A DNA stretch of 64,000 bases from Rhizophagus irregularis (lineage: Eukaryota; Glomeromycota; Glomeromycetes; Glomerales; Glomeraceae): NCBI RefSeq assembly GCF_026210795.1, contig NC_089458.1, positions 2,682,001-2,746,000 on the forward strand, read 5' to 3'. How positions within the stretch are numbered: position 1 is the stretch's first letter; every line of letters starts with the position of its first letter. Both the position numbers and the translations under genes were made by a program. Shown piece after piece: positions 12,505 to 24,192 of the stretch. The notes beneath the pieces are model-generated. The model did no database searches. It was given only the letters and a program-made list of their open reading frames with translations, and was not told where the DNA came from.

Positions 12505-13085
12505 GCTTGTTAGAATCGTCTCACTGAGACGAATCGAATGGTGGTAGCTTTATCCTTTTCGGATCACTGGCTGACGAGTTATTCAACAAAATGTTAAACA
12601 TCGGCATTATAATATTTCTTGATTTACGTTTACTGCGCCATTTAACATTTTGCTAGATTTCTCGGTACCTAGTGATTGTAAAAAGACGATTTATAGCTCG
12701 TTGGAATCGCCTCATCGAGACGAATCGAATGGTGGTAAGCTCATCTCTCTGTGATCAATATTGACGGAGTTATTACTTAAAAACCATTTAATATTTTTTA
12801 ATTTCGGAAATTGATCTAGTGATTGGATTTCAATGTATCTTATACCATTAGATTCGTCTCATCAAGACGAATCGAATGGTAGTAAGATCGACTTTCTAGG
12901 ATCAATATCGGCAGAGTTATTACACAAAAACCATTAATATTTTTTTAATTTCGGAAATTAATCTAGTGATTGGATTTCGACGTATTTTATACCATTAGAA
13001 CCGTCTCATCAAGACGAATCGAATGGCGGTAAGATCATCTCTCTACGATTAATATTGACGAAGTTACGATACAATAAAGTTTTAA
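12505..13085. repeat. Four ~150-190 bp repeats with GAATCGTCTCATCGAGACGA
   Basis: The palindromic word CGTCTCATCGAGACG followed by AATCGAATGG occurs in slightly varied form near 12512, 12702, 12851 and 13000. Between copies is a shared block containing AGTGATTGGATTTC and ATTTCGGAAATT. Spacings are about 190, 149 and 149 bp. All lie in the right half of the TA-flanked element. Confidence 0.8.
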
Positions 13086-14305
13086 GTATAATTCTGGCTA
13101 AAATTATGTTAATTTTGGGCCGGAATTATGATATACAAATATAAGAAATTTTTTATATAGTCACATCTCTTTATAATTACCAAATATGGACTGTCCCAAA
13201 TGTGTGACTATAAAGAGAGTTGACTGTATCTATAATATACTTAAATTTTAATTTAAATATAATTTAAGTATATTTTAAGTATTTGGGCAAAAATTAAATA
13301 TATTAGAAATATATTTTAAGATAATTTTAAATACATTTTAAGTATATTATAAGTATTTCGCAATTTTTAAATTAAGTATATTTTAAGTATATTTTAAATA
13401 TATTTTAAAAAGTTTTTAATTATATTTTAAATATAAATACTTTTTATAGAGTATTGTAAGGTAAAGCCAGATATTTTGTGACTGAAACAATTGTCAAGAA
13501 AAAGTAATACATGTTGGCCTTAATGCTTTAGACCAACTTAACAATCAAATTCTTTAATCCACTTTTGGAAGAGCATTGTGATCATCCAGACTTTGGTATT
13601 GTTACGATATATCATAGATATGTTTTGAATATTTATGTTTTTAAAACAGCGAGACTTTTAAATTTTCCAATAATTAAAGGTTTTAATTTGTGTGATCCAT
13701 TAGCATTTACATATAATGCAATTAAAAGGCATTTTTTGTTCACTTTATATCCAGAAAGTCATTTTATTGCAAGTGTTTGATTGGATTCTAACCTACAAAT
13801 TATTAATAATCGTGTACAATGAATTTGATGTTTAAAAATTCTTTTTTAATTAATTTAGTAAATTTACCTATAGAAAAGTCCTGTTTTATTTATGTTATAG
13901 ATTCTTTTAGGAGGGTAATTAGAATAAAGTTCTTTTAATAAAGATAAGGCATTAGCGATGATTACTTCATTAGCAGATGAAGCTTCTTCTTCAAGTTTTT
14001 GTTGGCAAATTCTATTGCAATTCTTGAATTTATAAAGCCATTCTGAGGAAAATTGTAATGCATCTTAAGGAATACCTAAACCATTTGCAATAATTTTAGC
14101 TTTTTTAATAAGGATTGTATTACTTAATACCGTTTGATGCTGATAGTTTAATACGAACTCCTTAAGTGCAAGTTTGACTTCTGGATAGGTAACTGGTTTA
14201 TGCCATTTTGTATTTGGATCTGAATTAAGACATTTATCTGATGTTTATATGATACGAGTAATGATGCTCTTATTAATTCTGACACTTCATTTTTCTTTAA
14301 TCCAA

Positions 14306-14518
14306 TCAACATACTGAATTCAGGTTTTTATTATTATGAGCATAAACGTAAAGTTCTTCATATGGGCTAATCGGATCAGCTCTTAAGTAATAATCGAGGT
14401 GATAAAATTGAGGGATATATATGGAATTTGTGTAACAAAACAATCTATATTGATAATCGCCAAATAGGAGAGCAAAGAAAATATTTTCTCTCAACAAAAC
14501 AATATAGTGGGGAATCAT
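14306..14518 (-). other. Unassigned ORF fragment, probably element-derived
   Basis: A 70-codon minus-strand frame contains LLRENIFFALLFGDYQYRLF and PISPYEELYVYAHNNKN. It abuts the pogo HTH segment but is not the expected continuation of it, so a junction near 14325 is likely. The composition is protein-like, with balanced aromatic and charged residues. I do not recognise the family with certainty and assign no function. Confidence 0.3.
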
Positions 14519-14738
14519 CGGGGAATCGTCGTTTTATTGGTTATTCATTCTTATATTATATAAACTGGGTTTGTTTTAAAATATACCAATTTTTAAAGTA
14601 CAAACATTTAAAGTATATAAATAATACCCTTATTTTTCTTTATTTTGAGTTAACATTAACGATACCTGAAATATTTTACAAATTTCGCTTGCTATTACGT
14701 TCCAATTTGGTAATTTTTAAAGTATTCAGTTAGTTATA

Positions 14739-17417
14739 ATGGATAATATGGAACAAGTATATAAAAAAAATTATTATATTGCTATTTTTTTTATTTGATT
14801 TGTTTTACTTATTGTTGTGTTTTATTTATTTATTTATTTATTTATTTTTTTTGTTAGAATTCAAATCGCACTTTTATTCATAATTATCCAAATAGCAATA
14901 TAATTACTACCATCTATTATGAAAGTGGTGGCAAATCTCATTTGAGAAAGTACATTATTCATTCGTTAGGTATTTATCCTTCCAATGTAAAAAAAATAAA
15001 GAGAACATCAAAAAATTGCCCTGAATATGAAATACCAGATAATTATAAAGTTGAAACAACTTTAGAAGAGTATGACATTATTTGTGAAACAAATTATTCA
15101 TCTAATGGGACGGTAAAGTTTATACTTAACTGGAAAGATTCACAAGGTATTGATCGATATATCTCAAATAATAATTCTGCATCGGGTGTTGGCAAAGACT
15201 TTTTAATGGTAATTTATTGAATTTTTATATTTAATCATTTTTATTTTGTTCATTATTTATATTGAATTTGTTTGTTAATTGTATTTTATTTTATTTTATT
15301 TTTTTTTTAAAAAAAAAATATTTAGCTATTAAATAAAAAAACTCGTATTTCTGGAACTATTCTATTTAGTTTTGATATTCCTTGTTTAATTGAAGCACAA
15401 AAATCTATTTTGATACCTATCAATCGTAAAAATTCTTTCACTGCTCTTACATCACGTTCACAACAAAACAAGCGTATAAAATTACTAGCTAAAGATAGTA
15501 TTGAAAGGGCATCACAAATAATTTTAAAACAACAAAATTTTGATAACACAAAAATTTGATATATTGAACTTGAAATTGGTGATGAAATAGTTGGGATTGA
15601 TCTATCAAAAGTTAATTTAGATTTTACTAGAATTCGTCAGGATGCGGTTGTTTGTGCATGTGATGAAGCACTAATACCAAGAGATGGGTATAGACATTTG
15701 GCAGCTATTAGTCCAAATCTTGAAAGAGAATATCAAATTAGTAATAGGCGAAATGAAATTTCTAAATATATGGAAACAATCATTCCAATTTATAATTGTA
15801 AAATAGAATTAGATAATGTACAAAATAATTCTAATAATTCTTCTAATAATTTTTCTAATAATAATTCTGTAAATTCTAATTTTTCTTTAACTAATGATCA
15901 AAGTGGAATTTGTTCTTATCGTTCTATTAAAGATTTATTAAATACTTTGATACCAATTTGGAAAAAAAAATCAATTTTAAATATTGGCGATAATATTAAA
16001 TTAAAATTTGGTGGTGACGGTCATATAGTTACAAATAAATATTCTCACGTTATGTTTACAATGCGCTTACTTAATGAAGGAGATTAAGTATTAAAACCCG
16101 ATAAACAATATTGGTAAAATCTATTTTTATTAAATAAATGTAATTTATTTATTGTATTCTAATTTTAAATTTTATCAAGTATCCTATTATACATAGGTAA
16201 AGAACAATATGAAAAACTTTCTATTGCGGTCTCAAAATTCAGTAATGAATTAGATTCTTTAAAAAGTGCTGGATTTATTGACCAAGATAACATTACATGG
16301 AGCATTGAATTTTACTTTAGTGGGGATTGGAAATTTATAGGCTCTCGTTAAAGGATTAAAAGCAGCAAATTCAAAATATTTTTGTTTATTTTGTGAATGC
16401 CCAAAAGATTCACGTGGAAACTTAAATTTACAATGGAATATTTCAGAAAATAAGAAAGGTATTTATTTGATAGTTTATTTATATAAAAATTGATATTGAT
16501 AAAAGAGTCTGTGATAATAATTCTACTATTACTAATATTGCAAAAGGTTGAATTTATTTAGGTATTGAACATCCAAGTCTTTTTCCAATAATCGAACTTG
16601 ATCATTGGATCCCTGACGAATTACATGTCATGTTAAGAATAACTGATGTTTTAATGGATTGTCTATTCCGAGATTTAATGATCGATTTAAATGAATTTAA
16701 AAAGGCTATCAAAATTTTAATTGAAAAGGAAATGCAAAGAATTGGTTTGACATATTTCCAGTTTTTTGAATCAAAATCCAAAGGAAAGTCTTGGGATTGG
16801 ACATCTTTGACTGGACCTGATAAATTGATAATGTTACAATATTTTGACGTAAAAAATTTATTGCTGGTAATCGTGGAAGAAAAATATCATTTTTATGGAA
16901 AGAATTCTTTAGTTTATATCAATTTTTACGCAAGGATTCATTTACTGATGCTGAAATTGACTCTTTTGAGGTTAATGCGAAAAATTGGATCAAGTTGTTT
17001 TGTGAACCTACTATCAGAAAATCAAATTCTATCAATCAAAAGAGAGGCATGTTTAATCCTACTGATATAACTCCATATATGCATATTTTTGTATTTCATA
17101 TTCCAGAATTTTTAAGGAAATTACAACATAAAGGATTAAATATGAGACAGTTTTCTACTTCAAGTATAGAAAAGAAAAATCATTTACATGTATGATTTAA
17201 TTGTAACTTAATTGCTTGGCGTTAAATTACTAATTATTTATTTTTTTATTTTTAGGTGAAATTATTTTTTGGGGGGACAACTATGGGAGGAGGAAATAAT
17301 AACAACAATCATTCCGTTTTACATGATATCATGTCGTTTGAAAATAGACAATTATACTACTTAATTAATGATACACCCCGATGTATTAAACAAAGAATCA
17401 TCCGTTCAAATCCTTGA
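14739..17417 (+). pseudogene. Unnamed intron-containing element gene, broken
   Basis: A plus-strand gene can be followed from ATG 14739 (MDNMEQ, then a GTATAT...TTAG intron) to a stop near 17417. Landmarks in order: ESGGKSHLRKYIIHSLGIYP (14,920-14,970), DAVVCACDEALIPRDGYRHL (15,640-15,700), KLKFGGDGHIVTNKYSHVMF (16,000-16,060), FYFSGDWKF (16,310-16,335), SKYFCLFCECPKDSRG (16,370-16,420), FPIIELDHWIPDELHVMLRI (16,580-16,640), DWTSLTGPDKLIML (16,795-16,840), RQFSTSSIEKKNH (17,145-17,185) and LFFGGTTMGGG (17,260-17,295). Lesions are an in-frame TAA at 16085-16087, one-base frameshift near 16851-16856 in an A run, and a TGA near 15558. I have seen this motif set recur in glomeromycete and some metazoan genomes, but I cannot name a family. 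Context suggests a transposon gene. Confidence 0.6.
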
Positions 17418-17709
17418 TTTTTTATATAATTATAAAAAAATAAAAAAAAATTATAAAATATTATACAACTAATATAAAATATCTTTTATTGTGAAAAATA
17501 TGAAAGATTATCGAAAAATTTTATTCTATTGTTAGCTTTTATAAATGACATTTTAACAATATGAGAAATTTTATAACGTAAAATAAGAAAAACATATATA
17601 CAAAATTAAATGTTAATTTCTAAATAAAAATTTGGTTCTATATTTTAAAAATGGAATTAATTTTAATAAAACAAATTATTATTAGCTTTAATTAAATAAA
17701 ACGTACCAT

Positions 17710-18396
17710 TATTTGAGTTATCACTCATAATACATTCTTCGCATTTCTTAAAAATGTTTGCATCAGTATCATCCTCTTGACTTTAAACAAAATAACCGGC
17801 AGAAATTGTAAAAGAAACCACCAATTTTGGACTACGTAAAATTAAAGGTTTTTTGCCATCACGAATTTCGTTACTACAAAATCAGACCAAATAAAAGTTA
17901 CATCCTTTTTCCGCTTTTCATTCTCCATAAACACATAAGCCTTTGCTCCGCTAACGTGATTTTTTTCTCCCCAATCTTTACAATCAAATAAGTATCCTAA
18001 TCGGTTATATCCTCCCGCTTCTCCCGTAAATACGCATTTATATTTTTTTAAATAAGGTATATAGGTGAAGCTTTCCTCATTAGAAAAAATTTTAACAAAT
18101 AATTCTTCACTAAATGGTTCGCATGTCAATTGCCTGACTCCACTTTTGGAACGGTGATATGAAAGCTTTTTTTCAATTCTGACTAGCAAGGAACTCCAAA
18201 AACTTCGAACTTGAGTATCAGAAATACTATCAAGTAAAAGTTGTTGTATATGTGGAACAACGCGATTATTGGGATGTAGTTGTTTTTGGTGTAAAGAAAG
18301 TTTAGTTTTTGTATAGAGACGGGTTGAATTGTCAGTAAATTGACATAAAGAACACGTAGTTTTATTAAAAGAGCTTTTTTTATTCTTGGCGTTCAT
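17710..18396 (-). pseudogene. C2H2-finger protein of the same putative element, frameshifted
   Basis: A 184-codon frame starts at ATG 18396. Residues 16-39 form C-x2-C...H-x4-H, a single C2H2-like finger, followed by a basic linker and a globular region with YKCVFTGEAGGYNRLGYLFD and DWGEKNHVSGAKAYVFMENE. The listed frame ends at 17842, but the adjacent frame continues as RDGKKPLILRSPKLVVSFT, a stop, then ANIFKKCEECIMSDN up to a GTACGT donor-like site near 17710. This means a frameshift near 17860. It converges on the plus-strand gene that ends at 17417, so the two are plausibly the two genes of one element. No function is assigned. Confidence 0.5.
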
Positions 18397-20129
18397 TGTT
18401 CTAAAGAATAAAAATTAGACCTGTTTCACAAATCACGGTAATTTTGATTTTCAAATAATTAGCCAATCATATCCAAATTTTGAGTGATCATAATAATCAC
18501 GATTTTATCACATTGTTTTGCCATGTGACATTTGGTTGATGCATCAGATTAGCCCATATGTGCTTTTATATTTCAATAAGAATGGTTCTTTTGACAGACA
18601 TTTTTAGGAACATATAGAACATATGGCTAATTTCAATATTATTATATAATGATGAAATTATCATTTTTTTTTCTTAATTTAGATACATGACAAGAATCCA
18701 ACAATCTACTTTTTATTCTATGGGGGTTTGCATCATGTGCTATTTTCTTGTAAATATAATCTCTTTAAAAAAATCTTTCTCAACTATACTAATTTAGAAT
18801 TATTAACCAAACAAATGTTCACATGTTTTTAACTGATTTCAACTTATCTTAAATGCACTAATGTATTAATAAAAGTGAAACAAGAGCATTACATTTGAAT
18901 TTATTGTAATTATAGTTCACAGCAATCACTTATACTGTTATACAAAATAATTTGATTTTTTTAATAGAATTATTAGAAATCAAACAATGTTATTTTCAGA
19001 AATGTATAAAAACGCCATAATATATACAAATAATAAATCAATCCATCTATTTTAATAATTAACTGTTTTATTGATATTGGTCAATAGTTACATAAATGCA
19101 CTTATGGAGGGTATTCCAATATATCCGGGACTCAGAATTGCTTGCACGTGCAGAACATGAAAGGAGTGCACTTAGTTTTAAGTCCCAAGCTTGGGACCGG
19201 ACTATGGTGTGTATATAAAGAGAGAGTGCACTTATAGAAGGTGCACTTATAGAGGTGTTACTGTAGTTTAAAATTTGGGATTTAGGATTTAGGATTTTGG
19301 TAAAATTCTAAAACTATATTTTGGCATATGTTAAATTCTAAATATGTTTCAGCACTTATAGGTTTTGGCATCCAAGTCTAATTTGCATTTTGCTATTTTA
19401 AATATTTGTAAATAATTTCTGATTTAACAATTTTAAAGATATTAACTTTTTTAATTTTGAAAAATTTCAATTTTGTTATATATAAATTTTATATTATTTT
19501 CTTTTTTATTGATTTTAAAAAATGAAATATGGTTATATCTTTTTATATCTTTAAAATTAATAGATAGTAAGTTATTTGCATTTTACAGTTTTTAAATATT
19601 TGCAAATAATTTTCTGATCTATTATTCTAGAAATATGAAAATACTGCATTTTGATTAGAAAGGTCCAATGAATTATAAACCATTAAATTCTGGTCACTAG
19701 TTGTCAAAATAATGTAATTAAACAGATATTTAATAGAACTATCTAGGATACTTTTGACAGGTAGGCATGTATTTACTTTTTTCATTACTTTTAATAAGAT
19801 ACCAATAATTTTTTGCATTAGTTATTATATAAACCTATAATAACTAATAACTTTTAGTTCTTTTAAATATTAACAGTTTATTATAAAATACTTATTAAAT
19901 TTAATATTAAAATATAATTTTGTTACAATAAGTTTTTTTTTTCATACATAACAAAACAAAAATAAAATATATACGTATATTAGAATTTAAATAATAATAA
20001 AAAGAATAACAAAATAAAGAACTTTTTTATACCCATCTAAGGTTTTTAAAATAGTCTTTTTTATACAAGTTTGCCTTCTGCGTTAATATACTTAATACGA
20101 AGGCTTATATATATGGTATATATGGAAGA
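18397..20129. other. Non-coding: right part of Tigger-like element and kinase 3' flank
   Basis: From 18397 to about 19080 no coding sequence is recognised; short ORFs there look random. 19090-19263 is the Tigger right end with its GTGCACTTATAG repeats. 19266-20129 is AT-rich and probably includes the 3' untranslated region of the kinase gene, which is read on the minus strand. Confidence 0.5.
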
Positions 20130-22886
20130 TCATAAACCTACTGGTACACCTACGGCACTTAGTGCGCCGGAACCAGTGCTAACATTACTGGGGTTTCGAT
20201 AATGTCCACTAGCACTTAAACCACTACCAACACTACCATTAGGATTTTCTGATGAAATACTACCGCTTACAGAAGTTCCATTTGTTGAAACAGTCTCGCT
20301 GGAATTTCCCCTTATAAGTTTATTACTGGTTGGTAATGGTTCCGTCAATATTGTAGGTCTTTTATTAGTTGAAGGAGGGGACAACGAACGAACCCTTGAG
20401 GATGATGCCGATTGATTATAGGCACTTATGCTTAAATTAGAATTCACTAATGTTGAGGATGAAGATGCTGAAAATGTATTTGGTGGCAGGGGAAGTGGAA
20501 CATTAGGGGGTGGAAGTTGAGGTGGAGACGTAAGACCTTGACTTGGAAGAGGTTCCGTAGGTGAATTATTTAAAGAATTTGTATTAGATAGGTTTTGTGC
20601 TATTAACCGTGGCGAAGAGGATCGACCAGAATGCGAAGGTTGTGGATTCGGAGAACTGGGCCGTGATGAAGATGGAGATGTAGAACTGTATATTTTTTGT
20701 ACAGGGGATTGAACTCGTGGTGGTGGTGATAATGATGACGTATTTACTTGTGTAGAATATGCTGATTGACTTCGTTTATGGTTATCTATCCTATGGTTAT
20801 CTATTGTTATAGATGATGAAGGCGAGATTCTACCCGCCGGATTAGATTTCATTGAATAATAATCCGACTCGTGCGGTGCACCTATTGGACTTATTCTTTC
20901 ATTAGATGGCATTGTTCCAAATCCAAATCCAGACATTCGTCTGTTTTCACGGTGTGGGGGTGAAGATGGTCTTTCATTTAACCATTCTCTGTTTTTTTCC
21001 TTGTGCTCATCAATATAACCAATAGCACTTAAATCTGACCCCTGACGCCCGTGTGTAACTAATTTTACCGAAGGTGGGTGAATTGGTAAAAGGGGTGCAT
21101 TAGTATCCATACTAACGTTCATATTTGTAAGACTTGAAGAATTGCTCGTTAACCGATCAACTGCCGTAGAGCTTCCGCTGCTTCTACTACCACTTTTTCG
21201 TCTCGTAGACGCGCTAGCTCTTCTTTCCTGCATACCATTATTATTATTATGATAATAACTTCTCCTACGCATCTTGGTAAAGTCGTATACAAGGAATTTT
21301 TCTTCCATCATTCGCATTTCTCTGGATAGTTCACTAAGATCTTGATTAGGATTAGCTCGTTTTTTGGCTTTAAGAGGATTATCTTCTAGTAGAAGTTCCT
21401 CTAATTCGTGTGTAGCATCAAAATTTGCTCTCTTAGACTAAAAATCAAATGATGATGTTATTAAAATGTGAAATTTTTTTTTTTTTAAGATATATAAAAG
21501 AGGAAATTCAAATCTTACATCAGGAACGAACGGAGGGTCGGCTAATTTTGTATTAAGTTTATCCCATTCAATACCTACAAACCAAGGATGTCGTTTAATA
21601 TCTTCTATTCCATTAGGTCCACATCCTAAACGTTTCGTTATATCTCGTTCACAAAACTATAATATCGACAAGAACCGTCAATTTAAATAAAATTTGAAAA
21701 TAACAATAAAATAAAAGTATCTATTTCAACATACTCTTCTTATACAATCTAGACATTCTTCAGAAACTGAGACATTATCTGGAAATATGAGAGGATCTTT
21801 TAATATTGCTTGTGTTAATTGAGGATTAGTTTTTCCACGAAATGGTCGCTAAAATAATTAACAATAAATTTGTGAGATATTTTATAATCAAAAATAATAA
21901 AGCTTTTAAAAATAAATTTAATTTACCTTGCTAAAAAGTAATTCATACATTACAACTCCTAACGACCACCAGTCCACTGAGTCAAAATATCCTTTTTTCA
22001 TCAATATCTCTGGAGCTTTTTGATATGTAAAAAAATTGCCTTAGATAATTTTTTATTTTTAACATAGCATTTATAATGTAAAATAAATACCCATATAGGC
22101 CATTGAACCAGCTACAGATGTAAGGGGTTTTCTTTCGTTGAAATGCACTGCAATATTAAAATCAGTCAAATGGGCATGACCTTTTTCATCCAAAAGAACA
22201 TTATCAGGTTTTAAATCCCTATATTTTTAAGATTATGTGTACATAAATTATTTTATAGTTTTTTTAAAAATAAAATATCATCCCAACTATGCTTACCTAT
22301 GCACAATTTTCTTTGAATGTAAATAATGTAAACCCAAACTGACTTCAGCAACATAAAATTTTACTACTTCTTCCTTCAAACTACCCTGTCTTTCAAGATG
22401 AAATCTCAAATCACCACCCAACATCAAATCAAGAACCATAAATAAATTTTCGTCATCTTGGAATGCGTATCTTAAATTACACACTAAATTATATTCAATC
22501 TCCTCCAGTAAGCGTCTTTCTTGTATGATATTTTCAACAGCACGCATTTTTATGCATTTTGCTTTGTTAATGTATTTAAGTGCATATAAAGTTTTTGTTT
22601 GTTTGTGTTGAACAACACGAACCTAAATGATTATTTTGTTTTTTAAATTAATTTAAATAATTTATAAAAAAAATGATTAAGAATTAGTGATATTGAATTT
22701 AAACGAACCTTGCCAAAAGCACCTTTTCCTACAGATCTTAGTAAATGAAAATGAGATAATTCAACTGCAATTTAAAGAATAAATAGGTTAGCATTAATTT
22801 AATGTAATGAATATATCATTAATATATGATTGTTTACCTTCAGCATCGAAGTCAATTTCCTCTTCTTTACAACAGCCGGCACCCAT
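20130..22886 (-). CDS. AGC-type Ser/Thr kinase, YANK/STK32 family
   Basis: Eight exons (22886-22838, 22764-22709, 22622-22297, 22218-22091, 22015-21927, 21848-21735, 21656-21519, 21437-20130) total 2208 nt, 735 residues. The N-terminus [10 protein letters not shown] is suited to myristoylation at Gly2 and palmitoylation at Cys5/Cys6, so membrane anchoring is likely. Kinase landmarks are the glycine loop GKGAFGKV (29-36), ATP lysine 51 in ALKY, HRDLKPDN (143-150), DFN at 163-165 and APE at 187-189. DFN in place of DFG is characteristic of YANK kinases, and the sequence also matches them in its AGC-like tail ending EEKFLVYDF. Residues from about 350 on are a long, low-complexity Ser/Pro/Asn-rich tail without known domain. 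The substrate is unknown. The start is fixed by the acylation motif and by splice phase. Confidence 0.88.
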
Positions 22887-23543
22887 TATTGCGTTTATGT
22901 TGTAAGTTTACAGAATGAAACTATAATACAATTTTACAGAAGTCAATGAAATAAATATTTTTTCTATACAGTTCTATAAATAAATAATTGTACATAGAAA
23001 GACTTAATGACTGTAATAAATATGAAAATAAACGATAATAAGAAAGATTGTATAAGCGTCAATAAATATATAGACAACGGCCCGCCGAACTTATATATGT
23101 AGAATTTGAAGTATGAGTAGAGGAAGTGGAATAATGTAACGCAATAAAGATCATAGACGCGCTACGAAATAAAACAACCACTATTAAGTGGTCAAGCGAG
23201 GAGAAAGCGGAAAAAAGGCAAGATATGATTTGAATTGAAATTGCAAAAATGGGTTGGTAACATTACTCGTTTAGACACCTTACACAAGGGTTGTTCATAA
23301 ACAAACTGATACTTACCCCGTAATCAACCAACAATATAACATTATAGACATTAGTGATACGCTTTTGTGATACAGTTCAATTCTTTTAATCGATGATAAT
23401 TTACAAGGAAACAAGGAATTTTTTTTATTAGCGATTTCTATTTTATGCATGTTATTATTATGCAAAAATTTATTATGACACAAGGTTTGAATTAGTATTA
23501 ACACAAAGTTTAAAAAAGAAGCTTAAATTTTTACAACGTGACC
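22887..23543. promoter_or_regulatory. Divergent intergenic region, kinase and EXPERA genes
   Basis: 657 bp separate two divergent start codons, so it must hold both 5' regions. It is slightly less AT-biased around 23080-23260, where CGGCCCGCCGAAC and CAAGCGAGGAGAAAGCGG occur. No specific factor site can be named. Confidence 0.4.
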
Positions 23544-24192
23544 ATGACTTCGATAACCTCTCGTCCTCTAGGTAACATTTTTTTTGCTTATTTATTTATT
23601 TCAACTTTGCGCAATATTTACTAAAATCTTTTGCTTATATTTAGATTTAATTTTCTTTGTTTACTTCGTTACTCATATTTTTCCGACAATATTTTTGGAT
23701 TCCTATCTTGTATTGTCACCATTAGCACCAAATTTTCTTAAATCGATTAATCAATGGTACACAGAAAATTTCAATGACCCATTTTTTGTTAATTCACCCA
23801 TTTGGTTTAAAGGTTTCGCTCATATTGAATTTTTAATTCATTTACCGTTTTTCTTTTACGTCTCTATTGGATTATGGAAAGGTAGTATAATTTACTTTAA
23901 ATTTAATAATAAAATAATAATTATATAATAATTAAAAATAGTTCATTTCATAAAAGATACTGCAACAATTCGACTTCCGATGCTGATTTACTCTAGTCAT
24001 GTCACAACCACAACATTTACTTGCCTTGTTGAGTTGTTATTTAATGAACATGGGGGATTAACTAATTCACAAAGAAATCTTTTAATTTTTTTTTACTTTC
24101 CTTATTTCCTTATACCGTTAGTATGTATGATTAATTCGTTTAATAGAATACGCATGGTAGAAAATTTGACTTCGCAAATTAAAAATAAATAA
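23544..24192 (+). CDS. EXPERA-domain membrane protein, TMEM97/sigma-2 receptor-like
   Basis: Three exons (23544-23571, 23645-23881, 23957-24192) add up to 501 nt, 166 residues, close to the usual size of about 170. MTSITSRPLDLIFFVYFVTH opens the first of four predicted membrane segments. HIFPTIFLDS, WFKGFAHIEFLIHLPFFF and RLPMLIYSSHVTTTTF are typical EXPERA-fold stretches, with conserved polar residues buried in helices. Known members are ER membrane proteins that bind sterols or act in cholesterol and protein transport. The C-terminus is lysine-rich (SQIKNK), which agrees with ER retention. The intron borders are GTAAC...TAG and GTAGT...AAG. The gene lies divergent to the kinase. Confidence 0.85.

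Larger units (their letters stand above)
11060..13226. mobile_element. TA-flanked TIR element without transposase
   Basis: The left end CAGTCAACTCCCTCTATAGT and the reverse complement of the right end CAGTCAACTCTCTTTATAGT are terminal inverted repeats, each flanked by TA (11058-11059 and 13227-13228). This is the pogo/Tc1 signature. The interior carries more TATAGTCAC-like motifs near 12310-12440 and the repeat cluster at 12505-13085, but no transposase. It is therefore non-autonomous. It sits in the centre of the foldback element and is itself interrupted at 11111-12308. Confidence 0.8.
10825..13449. mobile_element. Foldback element with ~220-bp arms, split by a further insertion
   Basis: The left arm (10825 to about 11050) and right arm (about 13229-13449) are long inverted repeats that begin CTATAAAAAGTAT and consist mostly of TACTTAAAATATA-like sequence. 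Without the interior element they would form a near-continuous palindrome of about 450 bp. The insertion lies in the pogo transposase between its LLFLDNC-containing and HFLPPNITSK-containing segments. Target duplication is not clear; ATACT is present at both junctions but not perfectly adjacent. Confidence 0.7.
10058..14312 (-). pseudogene. pogo/Tigger transposase, split and decayed
   Basis: From the N-terminal side the minus strand shows an HTH segment IDWIKEK then SVRINKSIITRII near 14,240-14,310. Next come a CENP-B-like HTH segment WHKPVTYPEVKLALKEFVL (about 14,150-14,210) and YPPKRIYNINKTGLFYR (about 13,870-13,920), where DDE proteins usually have DETG. KKCLLIALYVNANGSHKLKP, KPLIIGKFKS and LLFLDNC follow near 13,500-13,750. 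The frame is then interrupted by the insertion at 10825-13449 and resumes with HFLPPNITSKIQPMDAGII (about 10,745-10,815). The C-terminus ends with TVHIFLLQQDNAKEY (10058-10252). Stops and shifts are present in every fragment, so it is inactive. The order and motifs fit the DDE_1 (pogo) family. Confidence 0.75.
9885..19263. mobile_element. pogo/Tigger-like element with nested insertions
   Basis: The left end CAGTAATACCTCTATAAGTA and the reverse complement of the right end CAGTAACACCTCTATAAGTG are inverted repeats. A TA dinucleotide flanks both sides (9883-9884 and 19264-19265), as expected for Tc1/mariner/pogo elements. Inside the left part is a decayed pogo transposase on the minus strand. 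The right 180 bp repeats the motif GTGCACTTATAG several times. At 9.4 kb it is far longer than a 2-3 kb Tigger element because other elements have inserted: one block at 10825-13449, and very likely another covering about 14325 to 19080. Confidence 0.65.

Noticed and set aside
12327-12527. 66-codon plus-strand ORF inside the TA-flanked element
   Set aside because: No motif, lies across the TATAGTCAC repeats, and typical of chance frames.
13565-13780. 71-codon plus-strand ORF
   Set aside because: It is antisense to a recognisable pogo transposase segment on the minus strand.
15322-15549. 75-codon minus-strand ORF
   Set aside because: It is antisense to the plus-strand exon reading KKTRISGTILFSFDI of the unnamed element gene.
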